In this document: piece after piece, positions 47,165 to 59,088 of the stretch | How the letters are laid out: each line of letters opens with the position of its first letter | Position numbering within the stretch: the first letter of the stretch is position 1 | From: Lineus longissimus | Taxonomy: Eukaryota > Nemertea > Pilidiophora > Heteronemertea > Lineidae | Direction: 5' to 3' | NCBI RefSeq assembly: GCF_910592395.1 | Contig: NC_088315.1 | Coordinates: 19,818,219-19,882,218, forward strand | Length of the DNA: 64,000 nucleotides | Made by a program: the position numbers and the translations under genes | The notes under the pieces: generated by a model | Database searches by the model: none | The model's input: only the letters and a program-made list of their open reading frames with translations | Told to the model about the DNA's origin: nothing

Positions 47165-47335
47165 ACCGGTGTGACAGCGGATATAGTCCCCCTGGAGTCA
47201 TAGTCCGGTAGCATTGTATTTGACCAATTAAGCAGCATGATCTATTGTACCGCTAACCCTAACCAAAACATTTAGCAATGCGGGCTATTGTTACACGGAC
47301 TATCAGCCCTAGGACTACTATCCCCGCCACACCGG
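47165..47335. mobile_element. 171-bp MITE, family C, copy 2
   Basis: Almost base-for-base identical to 40667-40838 through its first 150 bases; differences cluster near the right end (GACTACTATCCCCGCCACAC against GACTGCTATCCCTTGCACAC). Confidence 0.85.
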
Positions 47336-47825
47336 CATCATGTTGACCTTGTACTGTAAGTCCTTATTCTTCACGGAAGTCCTTCCTTAAGGCCCACCTA
47401 TTTGCAGCTGCCTTCGGGAAAGAAAGCGCTCTAGAATACCCACCTGCTGAGTAACTGGAGCCCAAATGCCAATATTGATTGATTGATTAAAGTTTTATTT
47501 TTGTGGAATTCGCAAATAATAACCTCGATTCGCGAATCACAAAATGTACTATAGCATGATAAATCCACCACGCGATCTGATGGTCAAATATTTTTATGGC
47601 ATTCTATTCCAAGAATCTTTGAATAGGAAGTAGACCACTTTGTAATAAATATGTCCGTATTGCATTATCCTTAATCGATTTATTGAGACATGCATGCATC
47701 TTACTTATCTTTAACTGTGCATCGTTAAGACGACTTTCAACACCTTTGGCAACTTCCATAAAACGTGTTTTAAATTCTTATCCCATATTCTGAAAATGCT
47801 AACTGAGGTCTTACACGATACCAGG

Positions 47826-47955
47826 GTAGGAGTTAAAATGTCCCCCTGGAAAAAGTGTCCGGCCCTATTGTATTCTGACGGATATGTTTCTCTAGAGGTC
47901 ATGGCAGCCAGTAGTTCTGAGATTAAAGCGCATAATAGAATCCTTTGTTCTCCGT
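47826..47955 (-). repeat. dispersed repeat family B, copy 3
   Basis: Reverse complement of the 15173-15320 family (AAAATGTCCCCCTGGAAAAA, GTGTCCGGCCCTATTGTATT). It explains part of a 136-codon minus frame here. Confidence 0.7.
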
Positions 47956-48707
47956 AAAATCTATCGTAGGGGCATTTCAAACTTCCCCCGTAATTTTCAA
48001 GCCCACGACCCTGAATCAGTATATTCAGAAAAAAAGAGATGAAAATCTTTGCGCCAGAGAGGAACAGTCTGATTTGCATGCTCCCGTGTTGTTGTGCCAT
48101 TTGGGTGTTCATCAATATCAACTTATTTCATAAATGAACAAATGCCATTCTCATAACGACCCTATCTAGCAATCGACAACATGGGGTGTAATGTCAAAAG
48201 GTCTAATCGGAAAAATGGAAAACATCGGCCAGGGATGATTAATCTATCTTTGCGGCATGTCGGTTCCCGACGCTTACCAATTGGGCAGTACGCGCTCGAC
48301 GTTATTGGGCTGTGAGGAGGTAAATATCGAAAAACAAAAAAAACCCAAAAATTCTTTAGACGTTTTCTTGAAGACTTATCCCTGGTTTTGCCATATCAAA
48401 AAGAGTTGTTTCATTCCCCCGCCATGACAAAAATGCTTTTGTCCAGTAGTGTAAATTAAGTTGAATCGGGCACTAGGCTACTGCGTGAATGACCCATTTA
48501 GGAAGGCCATGATCAGTGGGGCGAAAATCAGTGTCCTTAACAGAGAGGGTGTCCTGCCAACTGAGGTGTTCGCTGAGGAAGGTTCCAATGTACCTTGAAC
48601 TCAACACAGTGACAAAGAAATCTCATAAGTGACTGAATACGGCGATGAGAGCAGAGTACATGTCTGGTCGAAAATCCAGAGAGGATTCTTATAAGGTTCA
48701 TTAAGTT

Positions 48708-48880
48708 TAAATTTGCCCTGCGGATTTAGGCCTACTGACTCCCATGAGCTGTTTCATGGGGGTCGATGTTACCAAGATTTGCCCTGAGGCTGTTGAACAA
48801 TGGGAATTTATGTTCGAGCGGGCTTTGTTCAAAGAGAGTAGAATAGACCATGTATTGGGCAAGGCCTGATTTCGTTTTAG
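48708..48880 (-). repeat. dispersed repeat family A, copy 4
   Basis: Reverse copy: GTCGATGTTACCAAGATTTG, CAATGGGAATTTATG, GAGCGGGCTTTGTTCAAAGA and GGCCTGATTTCGTTTTA. Confidence 0.78.
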
Positions 48881-49157
48881 TGTGAGATAGGGGGGGAATA
48901 ATGTATTGAATCTTCGAGACGAATGTACAATAGAGACGCACGTATATGTTATCTGAATTTTCGAATTGGGATCTGCCTCGCATCGCCTAACTTCACATGG
49001 GAGCAGGTGACACCATTTGAAAATGTCTCTATTAGTAGCAAGGTGTTTACGCCAAGCCTATACGAGTTGCAAATCACTAGTCAATCACTAGAAATTGAAG
49101 GATTATTCCACTCAGGACGGCCTTCATGAAAATTGATCATTTCAACCAGGCGGGGTC

Positions 49158-49412
49158 CTAATGCTGTAATAAAGTCACTGTCACGCTAAGGTGGTAATAT
49201 GAACAAATGGACTTGCTACAGGGCGGTTTGTAAGGCCAAGAGCTAAGAGCTCGTTCCCTGTCCCCGCCCGCTCTGATTTCAACCGCTTTTCGTTTTATTT
49301 CAAATTTCACTCCATCATATTTTACATCATACCACAGGTGCGCGTAGTCCGTTTTCACAACATCCTGAGAGCACTCCTGCTGTATGAAGACGATATCAGG
49401 TGATATAAATCA
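49158..49412 (-). pseudogene. possible endonuclease-like (EEP fold) fragment
   Basis: Open minus-strand frame reading FISPDIVFIQQECSQDVVKT then DYAHLWYDVKYDGVKFEIKR. PDIVFIQQE resembles the PDIxxLQE motif of endonuclease/exonuclease/phosphatase domains, including non-LTR retrotransposon endonucleases. It is short, with a stop just upstream and no other motif. It could be a retroelement scrap, an isolated exon or chance. Confidence 0.25.
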
Positions 49413-50077
49413 TTATTATGGGATTTCTTTCAGTCAAGTGTCTGTTGAAAGAGTGACCATGCACTGTCTTCAGGTCAACGTACCCATGATGATGATTCAT
49501 ATCAAGATGCCAGATATGGCCTCCGGGCCGCAATAGATTCACCGGAATGTTCTGTTATAACACTTAATATAAAGCGGTCAAAGACACCCTGTTTACTCAC
49601 TTTGCCCCATAATTTCACCAGCCATCGAAATTCCAGTCAGTCTTTATTGGCCCATGACCGGTACTATCAATTCATCCCTTAAATTGTTTTGGGTTTGAGC
49701 TCCACAAGAAAAATGGCCCGTCGCCCCGATTTACAAAAAGGTTCCTGCGGACAATAACAAATGCTTTATGTCGCCTGGCCTAAGGGATGGTGTGATATAT
49801 GTTGACGACCAGGCACGCTGGATCCTAGTAAAGTGGGCAGGGATTTATAGAGACCATTGTCCATGACAGATTCCTTCATTGGAAAATTAAGTCTGTAAAG
49901 TAATGCGATGATGGCCATGATCATTGCCTCACACGCGAAGGCGACGCATCCATATATCTATTGTTTTGATGACATCGCCCGCATGTATCATTCTGGTCTA
50001 CCATCCGATTCACATCTCCATTTTTATTACACTTCCGAGTATAAAGTTAATACGTTAATGGACCAACGGAGATATTA

Positions 50078-50745
50078 GGGCCGTTTAGACGACAGAAAAA
50101 AGGCCCGATGAGATCCGATCGAATCCGAATGCGGTCTAAATTTCCCTGATGTAAACGCAAACCGATCGGGTCTCATGTGGTCCCATCGGGTCTTCAAGTG
50201 GTCCACCTCTTTTGCTGGTTCCATCGGGGCTAATCCGGATGCATCCGGATGCATCCGGAACAAATTTGGTCGTCTAAACGCGATCGGGCCTAATGCGGTC
50301 TCATCTGGACTAATTTTTTTACCTACACGCATGCGTATTGGATACGGCAATACTTCCTTTCATTATAAACACGTGTATTTTCGCGGGAATTAATGTCGTT
50401 TTGATTGTCAGTTTTATAGTATTTTCTCTTGGCTTATTTTCATTATTCCAATATGGTGAAGGATAAGTTTCACGGACACGGTTGTTTTCGATCTCATACA
50501 TATTTGGAGCGATCAATCCATTCAGCGGAAGCTAGACAGCAGCTACCATAAGAACGAGCTTGCCTAGTACCATTATAACCCGCATTGTGGCGCTAAATCG
50601 GTGACGCCAGCGCGACATCCTGCGGATTATTGGTGGAACCAAAAGAAATTAGTCCACATCAGTCCTCATTGCTGTTAGCGTCTAAACGGGTACATTAAAA
50701 TGAGACCACATCCGGTCTGGAATGGGGTAGGGCCGTTTATACGCT
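50078..50745. repeat. nested inverted-repeat element with GGGCCGTTTAGACG ends
   Basis: GGGCCGTTTAGACGAC, the inverted GTCGTCTAAACGCGATCGGG, then GTCTAAACGGG and GGGCCGTTTATACG. GATCCGAATGC-like and ATCCGGATGC motifs recur between them. Probably one element inserted in or beside another. Confidence 0.45.
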
Positions 50746-53700
50746 TTCCAAAAAGGGTAAGGGCATTTGACCAAGCTATCTGTGCCCAGTAACCTTCTAG
50801 TAGTTTCCATCATGACACGGAATGGAGAAATCTGACTAAATCATCACGCTATTCCGATTTTAATCTAGACTCGATCCGAATGAGCCGAGCTCTCCATGCG
50901 GCGATCAATTTCTTTCGGATCTATATACAAGGCAACGAACCGAGCGGAAGCGAGGAACATCAGCATGACGCTTTTGGGTTGTTCTCGATTACCCCGATAC
51001 TACGACTACTCTGGTATTGACATCAGCGTCGTGCTATCGGAGTAAATCAAAGTCTCACCTCGGGTGTACTGGGAGGAGCGCAACGTTTCCCCCGACAACA
51101 TTTGTGCGGGCGAAAAGTAACGAAGTTGAAACAAAATTATAATAACCCCACGACACGCCTTTAGTACTCTATCCTTCTCACTGTGCCGGAGACATTCTAA
51201 TCAATGTACAATTCTCCTGATTTCCTCCTCAAAACCGAAGCACTTCAACATTTTCCTGTTTCAAAAACAAAGCCAGCGTCTAATTTTGATACCGAGAGCT
51301 ATATTTGTAGCCGAAGCCCTTCAACCTCTTTTGGCGGAACATCCGTTATAGAATGACTAAGTGCTAACTAAGCCAATTTAATATTTTTGTCATTAGCACG
51401 GCCGTTTGCTTCGCATCTTTCTTTCGACTCGGGAGTGTTGTCTTTAAAAGGCAGCACAGTTAACATATGACACTGATTTATGTTGGGCTCCTTCGGTATA
51501 ATCGTAATACGTCATCAAACCATATAAGATTTGTCCAGCTTCCATGTTGTCTCGAATCGCGAAAGCCATTTTTTTGGTCATCCCAGGTTAATGAAAAATA
51601 ACTTCCCAACCTCATAAAGATGCACCATTTACCCTGAATAGTCCTTGTGTGCAGACAAAATAGGAATATGAGGGTTAAAACTTAAGTGCGAATTCAATTC
51701 CAAGAGATACTGGTGCATAGGCCTATGCCTCCAAATTTCATACTGTGAATATAAAATTCCTCTTATTCGGGGAAGGTTTCGACATTATGCATTGAAAAGT
51801 TTCGATATTACACGTCTATTTGGACATTATTGGTTATTGTGATACAGAAATTTGGTGATGGAGAAATGTCTTCACCTACTCCTTGGTAATATCCCAAAGC
51901 GACGCTAGGCTTTTACAGCAGAGTAATAAGCCGCAGCTCTTGAAGTGTCTTAAGAAAAAGTCAAAGATGGGACCTGTTAGGTGTATTAGTGGGGACGCGT
52001 CTTATTGGCGTCACATAAAAGTCTCTTAATCAGCCGAGTGTGCTAATCCTGGTAGCTTACTGAACAAGTGGATGCCACTTGTGTCTGTGAACTCTTTGTT
52101 GGTTCGTACGCCAGCTTTCGTGAAAGATTTCCGTATGGCAATGTTGTGGAGAGGAAATAGGGAGGTTTTACACGAAAACGCATCACAAAAATGTTTGTTT
52201 CACATCAGTATCGTAGCTGAGTGTCAGTCCACGGCTAGACAATGCAAAAAGTGATAAGGTGCGGGTCAGCGGATTTGACTGAAACTTTTACCATTGGTTA
52301 GTCTCAGGACAGGATTATTACTGGTGGAGTATTTTTCAAAAAAAGATAATTTCAACAGGAATGAGACCCAAAACACGTTTTTCAGGGATTTCCGGGAAAA
52401 AGTGCTCTGTTTCCCTGACTAAATAATACCCAAATTCCTTGGGGTTTTTCTACCTTTCAGTGTCAATTCATCAAATAACCTCTATGCAGGAATAAAAGTG
52501 CAGGTCTAAGACAATATTACAAGACAGAAGAAAATTCTTAAATTTTTTTTTCATTAAAGGTGCTAGGCTTTTAAAGATTACTCAAACACCAGGCGAAGTA
52601 TATGTCTTACACTATTGCTTATAATTAAATTGCCATGGGACCTGGGTGTTCATACTTCATATGTAGAATGAAGAGGACCCTAGGAATTGGAATCAAAAAT
52701 AAAATCCTTGGGCGGTCTTATCAGAATCGTGTATTGACACGTTGAAGTTGCTCAATTTCACGTAGTTGGGAAAGTGGCACTCTTTCTACATGAGATGTTC
52801 TATCAAAAACTGAATATTATAAGAATCTCAGGATTTTCGACCTGGCTTGGGTCCTCTTCTTGTCCTTTCGAATTTCGTCGACAAACTCAAAAAACTTTGC
52901 GCAATCGCCAGGGATGTCGAAACTCCGCCGTCATTATGCAGGGTGATGACAACCAATGACCTTCCAATGGAACCCCCTCCAATACATGCATTAGAGGGTC
53001 ATTGTTACGTAAAGTACACTCTATCGCAGGATCACTCTTTTCGCTTAGAAATTTGAAAAGTGAATTTGAATTTGTAATCATTTTTCGAATTTTTCGAAAC
53101 AATCCAATTGTGTAAACACCAACTCGATATACATTTCATCAATGTTGTCGTGTACAATGTAGACTAATTTCCAAAATTCTATAAATGCCAAGTTTTAGCG
53201 AATTTTCATGCATGATACCTGCACTACGGTAATGTTAATTACTACTTACCTGAGCCACATGGAAATACAATGAACCTGGACGGTTTCGGCCTTTAAGTTT
53301 TCTTGAGTCAGAACCAGAACACAGTAAGTAAAGCTTACCTGTTTCAGCAATGTCACTAATTACGTTGTCGAATCTCAAATGTCCGCCACTCCTCGGAAAT
53401 ATAAATATATCGAAATATGTTGTAAAATTTCGGAAACTAAACTTTCGAAATCCCGAAAATTGTGGAGAAAGGTTGCAGTTTCCCGTCCTCGTGGAGTGTT
53501 GTCGTTCGAATGTTGGCCAGCATATGGAATGACGAACAATCCGACTTATTATCCTGCGTAATTATTACACCACGTGCGTCTCTCCTCAAGATTGGCAAGA
53601 TTTCTGACAAAGTGATGTGATATATACCAGCATTCGGAGGTCAATGCTGATGCAGCGAGTTCATTTGACGACACAATTGGTTTGATATGACTTTTAGCGC

Positions 53701-55081
53701 TTTCAAACTTCGGGCGTGGTCATTGTGCGCATGTGATGCAAGGTATTTAACACGGATGCGTGGAGAGTACTTGCCACGCGACTCTTTAGCGAGACTTGAC
53801 GACACGAACGGATTGTAGGATGGGGATTTTTCGTGGTTTCAAACTGCTGGTGCGTGGTCTTATAGCGCGCATGTTGTTCTGTATCGATGCTTGGAGATTA
53901 GATAAGGATCAATCGCAACTCCTACGAATATTACGGGAAACCGCCTCTGATGATGTCATTGGTGCAAAGAGAATAAACTATTTATAAACGCATTCCCAAC
54001 CCTAATAAATAGTAGGGTGAAAACATCTAATCATTGTCAAATAATGTATGCACATCATCAAACATAGATTAATCTATGCTTGACATAGTGGAGGCGTTTT
54101 CCCGCAAATTTAGAGGTAAGACCATCATTCACATTATATGTCAAATACCATAACTGCATAGTCACATTGGTAAACAGAGGGTGCAATAAGTGGCCTTATC
54201 CATGTACGATAAACATGATAAAATGGCCAATTACAGCCGGTCCTCTAATGGTCACTCCATCCACAAAGGGATGCTTTTGAGCACCAGGGGAATACTGATG
54301 TAGAAACCGCGTGCTGAGAGAAATTTACTCCTCAGTGAAAGTAACGGGCGGTAACACAGTGGTATTTACTGATGTATTGGCCAAGAGATTGCAAGGGACT
54401 CCTCAGGCGAGGTGAGAGATAGTGGTGATATGTCTACGTTAGAAGGGTCTTTACTGTCCTGATGATATGACCAATGATGGAAACAATGATTTGGCCACTT
54501 TGGTTACCATATTGTAGATGGTGAGAATTGAAGTCCTAGTGTTTATCTTCTGAAATCAGTTAACGAGGTTGACATGTAATTCCTACACTGGCAAACTTTT
54601 TCATCATAGAATGATTGATGTATCCATGATTGGATCAATGCCGATCGACTATCACAAACCACGCTTTACACTCGAATCCCGACCAATTAGGCCTATAGAT
54701 TCGCTGATGGCGCTACCAGTTGAAGAATGCAACTGGTCTGATTCTATGATGGCACATGGCTGATCCATTGATGAGATTCCTTCATAGATCCAATGAAGAT
54801 GGGGTTCCATACAGAGGCACATAATCAGGAAAGTATACACCCATTTTAATTAGTCTTCAGATTTCTTGAAAATATGAACAGTTGGCCAATACTAGTATAA
54901 ATTCTCTGATGACTCGTAAAATTTTTATAGCTATTACAATTTTATCATGGAAGAAACGGTGGCCAATGTTAGAACCGACCATGTGTTTTCAATGATGAAA
55001 AATTGACACTGACTGCGTGGTTTGTGTTCACATGTGCGATTCTAATCTCCACAAAGATTCAAGATTCAAGATTCAAATAAG

Positions 55082-55087
55082 TTTATT
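55082..55087 (-). terminator. candidate poly(A) signal of the GPCR gene
   Basis: AATAAA on the minus strand, about 780 bases past the GPCR stop codon. A nearer variant may be used instead. Confidence 0.25.
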
Positions 55088-55868
55088 CTACCGTAAATCA
55101 TGTACTGATACATAACAGATACGTGGATTGAAATATACTTGTGCGAGTGCGAGATCTTACCTATAGTGCAACCGAATACAACGTAAAAATCATCTATGAT
55201 TACAGAGTATACCGGTATAATGAAGAGAGTTCCAACAAGCGCCATCTGTAGCCAGGCTCAGTAAACGTCATAACCCGGCTTTTTCTGTTCACACCATGCC
55301 CAAAGCCGGATTAAATTTTGATACGGGTTAAAAGGCGGGTCTGACCCTCCAATCATTGCCGGGTTAACCTAGCCTGGCAATTGGCGGGCTAAACTAATTC
55401 GGATCAAATTTTCAAGGGTGTAAACGCAAATAAGCCTGGCCATACCCATCATTTTCGACTGGTGTAAACGCCGCTGTGGTGTTTTTTTAATACTGAGCCA
55501 GGAAAACAGCATTACATGGGAATGTTCTTATATCAAAGACCAAGAGTCTCGTAAAAAAACTCCTGCACTAACCAAAATCATATCGTATACAGTGGCCAAT
55601 CAGCTCCACCCGTGGGGCATAGATGTATTAGACTAGATATCGCATGTATTTCATCAATCATCCCGTAACAGAATGGCACGACATGTCAAATGATCTGTAT
55701 AGGCCTACGAGTAATTGCTGGGTGCGGTCATAGAATTTATAGGCACCACCAGTCGACTGGGAGTTCAATTGCGATACTAAGTTCAATGCCTGGCAGCGGT
55801 GCAATTACCACGAGTATGGCGGTAGTTCACAATTGCGAATCCGCCTCGGGTTTTTAAGACTTTATCTG

Positions 55869-58586
55869 TTAGGGGCTGTCCAGGCTTGACTGCACGTAAA
55901 CTGTACGAGAGACTTCTTTACTTGATTTTCGATACCTTTTCACGAAACATTTCATCACCTGGAAAAATTCCACTTTGAATCGCTCACCGCCACCGATACA
56001 GTACAAGTAAAAATTGACAGCATGGTTTGATGCCTGTAGGGCGTAGACCAATGGGTAAACCGCCCTCTGGGCCGCTGTACATACTGGTCCGCACCTGTCC
56101 TTCAAAGCCAGGCGCATGGCATTGAATACAGCTAAAGGACCGACAAGAATGATAAACGCGAAGGATACCATGACCAACATCTTTGTGACCGTCTTCTGTT
56201 TTTGTTCTTGTACTGATTCTTGTAGCCTAACTCGTTCCCTTGCAGCGGACTTTAGCTTGCAGGTTATGGCAATGTTGGAGCCAAGAATGACGAGGAAAGG
56301 GAGGTAGGCCCTGACCACGTTGTTGATATGCGGGTAAGCCTTCGCGTACCACATTTTATATTTGATCGCCTGACATATTCCGTGGTGGCCCTCCTCAGGA
56401 CCATCAGGGTCCGTGAGGAAGATTAATGGGAGGCTGACTAAGATGGATCCCAATACAACCGCAAGCAGAATTCGCGAGGTGAGTTTCATGTTGCTCATGA
56501 TAGCCTTGGCCCTCATAGGTTGAAAGAGACACACGAGCCTCTGCGCCGTCATGAAGGCCAGTGTCCACACGCTCACGCAAAGGCAACAGTTCCCAAAGGA
56601 AGCAAAAAATGTGCACATATACCTTGACCTAAAAATTTCTCTGTTAAAGTTCCACCCAATGTAGTACATCGGGGTAACGAAGGATACAACGATAAGGTCT
56701 GTTACAGCCAGCGCACCCATCAAGAAACATGTGCTATTTTCTCTGTTATGCTTCTTTGTCATTATGATTAGAGAAACGACATTACCGAATACCCCAAAGC
56801 CTATGACTACTGGTAACCAGGACAGCTTTATGGCTTTCTCAATCTGGTTGAAATAGCTATACCAACGAGCCGACTCGGTCAAATTGTCCTCTAACCCATA
56901 TGTCTCATCAAGTTCTTGTAGCAGCGAAGAGTTGTTTAGAATGTCATCAGTTACTTGAGAAGTGGTGCCGAGTGTCTCATCGACCATGCTGCTGCTATCA
57001 AGTCCCATCAAAGATGATCTATTTGAACCCTCGTCTCTTGTTATTGCCTGACTGCTAATACTCTCGGTACCAACAGTTCTCACACTCGATGCAGCATAAT
57101 TTGTGACTGGATCCCCAATTGTCCTCACGCTGGTCGTTCCTTCAGCAGATGTGACTGTGTCCCCAATTGTCCTCACGCTGGTCGTTCTTTCAGCAGATGT
57201 GACTGTATCCCCAATTGTCCTCACGCTGGTCGTTCCTTCAGCAGATGTGACTGTGTCCCCAATTGTCCTCACGCTGGTCGTTCCTTCAGCAGATGTGACT
57301 GTATCCCCAATTGTCCTCACGCTGGTCGTTCCTTCAGCAGATGTGACTGTGTCCCCAATTGTCCTCATGCTGGTCGTTCTTTCAGCAGATGTGACTGTAT
57401 CCCCAATTGTCCTCACGCTGGTCGTTCTTTCAGCAGATGTGACTGGAAGTCCAATTGTCCTCACGCTGGTCGTTCCTTCAGGAGATGTGACTGTATTACC
57501 TGTTGTCCTCACGCTGGTCGTTCCTTCAGCAGATGTGACTGTATCCCCAATTGTCCTCAAACTGGTCGTTCCTTCAGCAGATGTGACTGTATCCCCAATT
57601 GTCCTCACGCTGGTCGTTCCTTCAGCAGATGTGACTGTATCCCCAATTGTCCTCAAACTGGTCGTTCCTTCAGCAGATGTGACTGTATCCCCAATTGTCC
57701 TCACGCTGGTCGTTCCTTCAGCAGATGTGACTGTATCCCCAATTGTCCTCAAACTGGTCGTTCCTTCAGCAGATGTGACTATATCCCCAATTGTCCTCAC
57801 GCTGGTCGTTCCTTCAGCAGATGTGACTGTGTCCCCAATTGTCCTCACGCTGGTCGTTTCTTCAGCAGATGTGACTGTATCCCAAATTGTCCTCACGCTG
57901 GTCGTTCCTTCAGCAGATGTGACTGTATCCCCAATTGTCCTCACGCTGGTCGTTCCTTCAGCAGATGTGACTGTATCCCCAATTGTCCTCACGCTGGTCG
58001 TTCCTTCAGCAGATGTGACTGTATCCCCAATTGTCCTCACGCTGGTCGCTCCTTCAGCAGATGTGACTGTATCCCCTATTGTCCTCACGCTTGTCGTTCC
58101 TTCAGCAGATGTGATTGAATCCCCAATTGTCCTCACGATGGTCGTTCCTTCAGCAGATGTGACTGTGTCCCCAATTGTCCTCACGCTGATCGTTCCTTCA
58201 GCAGATGTGACTGTATCCCCAATTGTCCTCACGCTGGTCGTTCCTTCAGCAGATGTGACTGTGTCCCCAATTGTCCTCACGCTGGTCGTTTCTTCAGCAG
58301 ATGTGACTGTATCCTCAATTGTCCTTACAATGGCCGTTGTGACTGTATTTCTAGATATTGTCTTCAGGTTGGTTGTTTTAGCAAATGTGACTGCGTCCCA
58401 TGTTGTCCCCGCACTGGTTGTTCCACCAGTTGATGTTACAGCAGATTTGACTGTATTTACTTCCACAAACGTTTTGTCATTTCTGCCGCCTCGTTCATCG
58501 GCAGTCTTGTTACTTCCCGAAGGCCATTCAGTCGATGGTACCACAACATACAACAAGATGAGGAATACCAAGCGGTGTATTGACAT
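55869..58586 (-). CDS. class A GPCR with a mucin-like repeat ectodomain, single exon, 905 residues
   Basis: Plasma-membrane receptor. The start at 58586 gives a signal peptide (SIHRLVFLILLYVVV). Residues about 86-490 are some 25 copies of a 16-residue Thr/Ser-rich unit, consensus VRTIGDTVTSAEGTTS. An NxS/T-containing stalk follows. Seven helices lie at about 589-612, 622-645, 658-682, 704-724, 758-778, 801-822 and 844-863. Seen: LAVTD in TM2; Cys at about 658 and 737 for the usual disulfide; AQR in place of DRY; no CWxP in TM6; NHAVNFYLYC in place of NPxxY in TM7, as in FMRFamide-receptor-like and GPR139-like invertebrate peptide receptors. The ligand is unknown. No intron interrupts it, unlike its neighbours. 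The unit length of 48 bp keeps the frame open, so copy number can vary without a frameshift. Confidence 0.9.
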   Translation of the reverse strand: MSIHRLVFLILLYVVVPSTEWPSGSNKTADERGGRNDKTFVEVNTVKSAVTSTGGTTSAGTTWDAVTFAKTTNLKTISRNTVTTAIVRTIEDTVTSAEETTSVRTIGDTVTSAEGTTSVRTIGDTVTSAEGTISVRTIGDTVTSAEGTTIVRTIGDSITSAEGTTSVRTIGDTVTSAEGATSVRTIGDTVTSAEGTTSVRTIGDTVTSAEGTTSVRTIGDTVTSAEGTTSVRTIWDTVTSAEETTSVRTIGDTVTSAEGTTSVRTIGDIVTSAEGTTSLRTIGDTVTSAEGTTSVRTIGDTVTSAEGTTSLRTIGDTVTSAEGTTSVRTIGDTVTSAEGTTSLRTIGDTVTSAEGTTSVRTTGNTVTSPEGTTSVRTIGLPVTSAERTTSVRTIGDTVTSAERTTSMRTIGDTVTSAEGTTSVRTIGDTVTSAEGTTSVRTIGDTVTSAEGTTSVRTIGDTVTSAERTTSVRTIGDTVTSAEGTTSVRTIGDPVTNYAASSVRTVGTESISSQAITRDEGSNRSSLMGLDSSSMVDETLGTTSQVTDDILNNSSLLQELDETYGLEDNLTESARWYSYFNQIEKAIKLSWLPVVIGFGVFGNVVSLIIMTKKHNRENSTCFLMGALAVTDLIVVSFVTPMYYIGWNFNREIFRSRYMCTFFASFGNCCLCVSVWTLAFMTAQRLVCLFQPMRAKAIMSNMKLTSRILLAVVLGSILVSLPLIFLTDPDGPEEGHHGICQAIKYKMWYAKAYPHINNVVRAYLPFLVILGSNIAITCKLKSAARERVRLQESVQEQKQKTVTKMLVMVSFAFIILVGPLAVFNAMRLALKDRCGPVCTAAQRAVYPLVYALQASNHAVNFYLYCIGGGERFKVEFFQVMKCFVKRYRKSSKEVSRTVYVQSSLDSP
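57109..58332 (-). repeat. 48-bp coding minisatellite in the GPCR ectodomain
   Basis: About 25 units of 48 bp, mostly single-base variants (TGTATCC/TGTGTCC, CGTTCC/CGTTCT). Unit edges fall on codon boundaries. On the plus strand it reads PIVLTLVVPSADVTVS repeatedly, which produces a 498-codon antisense frame at 57103-58599. Confidence 0.95.
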
Positions 58587-59088
58587 TATCGGCTCGTAAA
58601 TGTTGATTTTATAGTCCTTTTTGAAGAATCTGTTGAATCTAAACTAATATGCATTCACTTTTCTTGGAGTGAAACGCAATTACCTAGATTTACTATATAA
58701 CGGTTGATAATGATGTAATCATTCCAATGAAGTAATACCTATTCTTTGTGGACAGACTAATGAGCTACTTCAAAGTTACGCCGGCTCGTCTCATCAGGCG
58801 ATAGGCAAATTTCATGTCAACACTTTCTTTTAAAAGGTGATTTGGCTCCTATTGGGGCGTATTTAATCACGAGGTGTTGTGCGCGTACGGAGCGATTAAA
58901 TGTTGTCAGGGTGCGGGATAAAAACTGGTAGTCATCTCCAAGGCTGGGAAGGAAGGCAAGCTTAGACTTGGAGGCCTCCCGGTTCCCCAGCTTTCTCAAA
59001 TCTTCTAGTAGCCGGTTCCACATTGGCAAATAATGAGATAGACGTTCACGTTGGCAAAGCAAGTATTATTATTATTATTATCATTATA

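Larger units (their letters stand above)
43513..55868. other. long stretch without a recognised intact gene
   Basis: Both strands were read for coding segments. Seen: a possible nuclease-like fragment at 49158, repeats of families A, B and C, and a complex of GGGCCGTTTAGACG inverted motifs at 50078-50745. There is also a CCGGCTTTTT / GGTGTAAACG inverted-motif stretch near 55262-55490 and an (AGATTCA)3 run at 55057. Any 5' UTR exon of the peptide-precursor gene should lie just above 43512, but none could be fixed. Confidence 0.5.

Noticed and set aside
47711-48121. 136-codon minus-strand frame
   Set aside because: Partly made of dispersed family B sequence; no domain.
50075-50350. 91-codon minus frame with RPNLFRMHPDASGLAP
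   Set aside because: Composed of inverted-repeat element sequence with recurring GATCCG/ATCCGG motifs.
57103-58599. 498-codon plus-strand ORF
   Set aside because: Exact complement of the GPCR repeat; the minus strand has a signal peptide and seven helices, the plus frame only a repeat.
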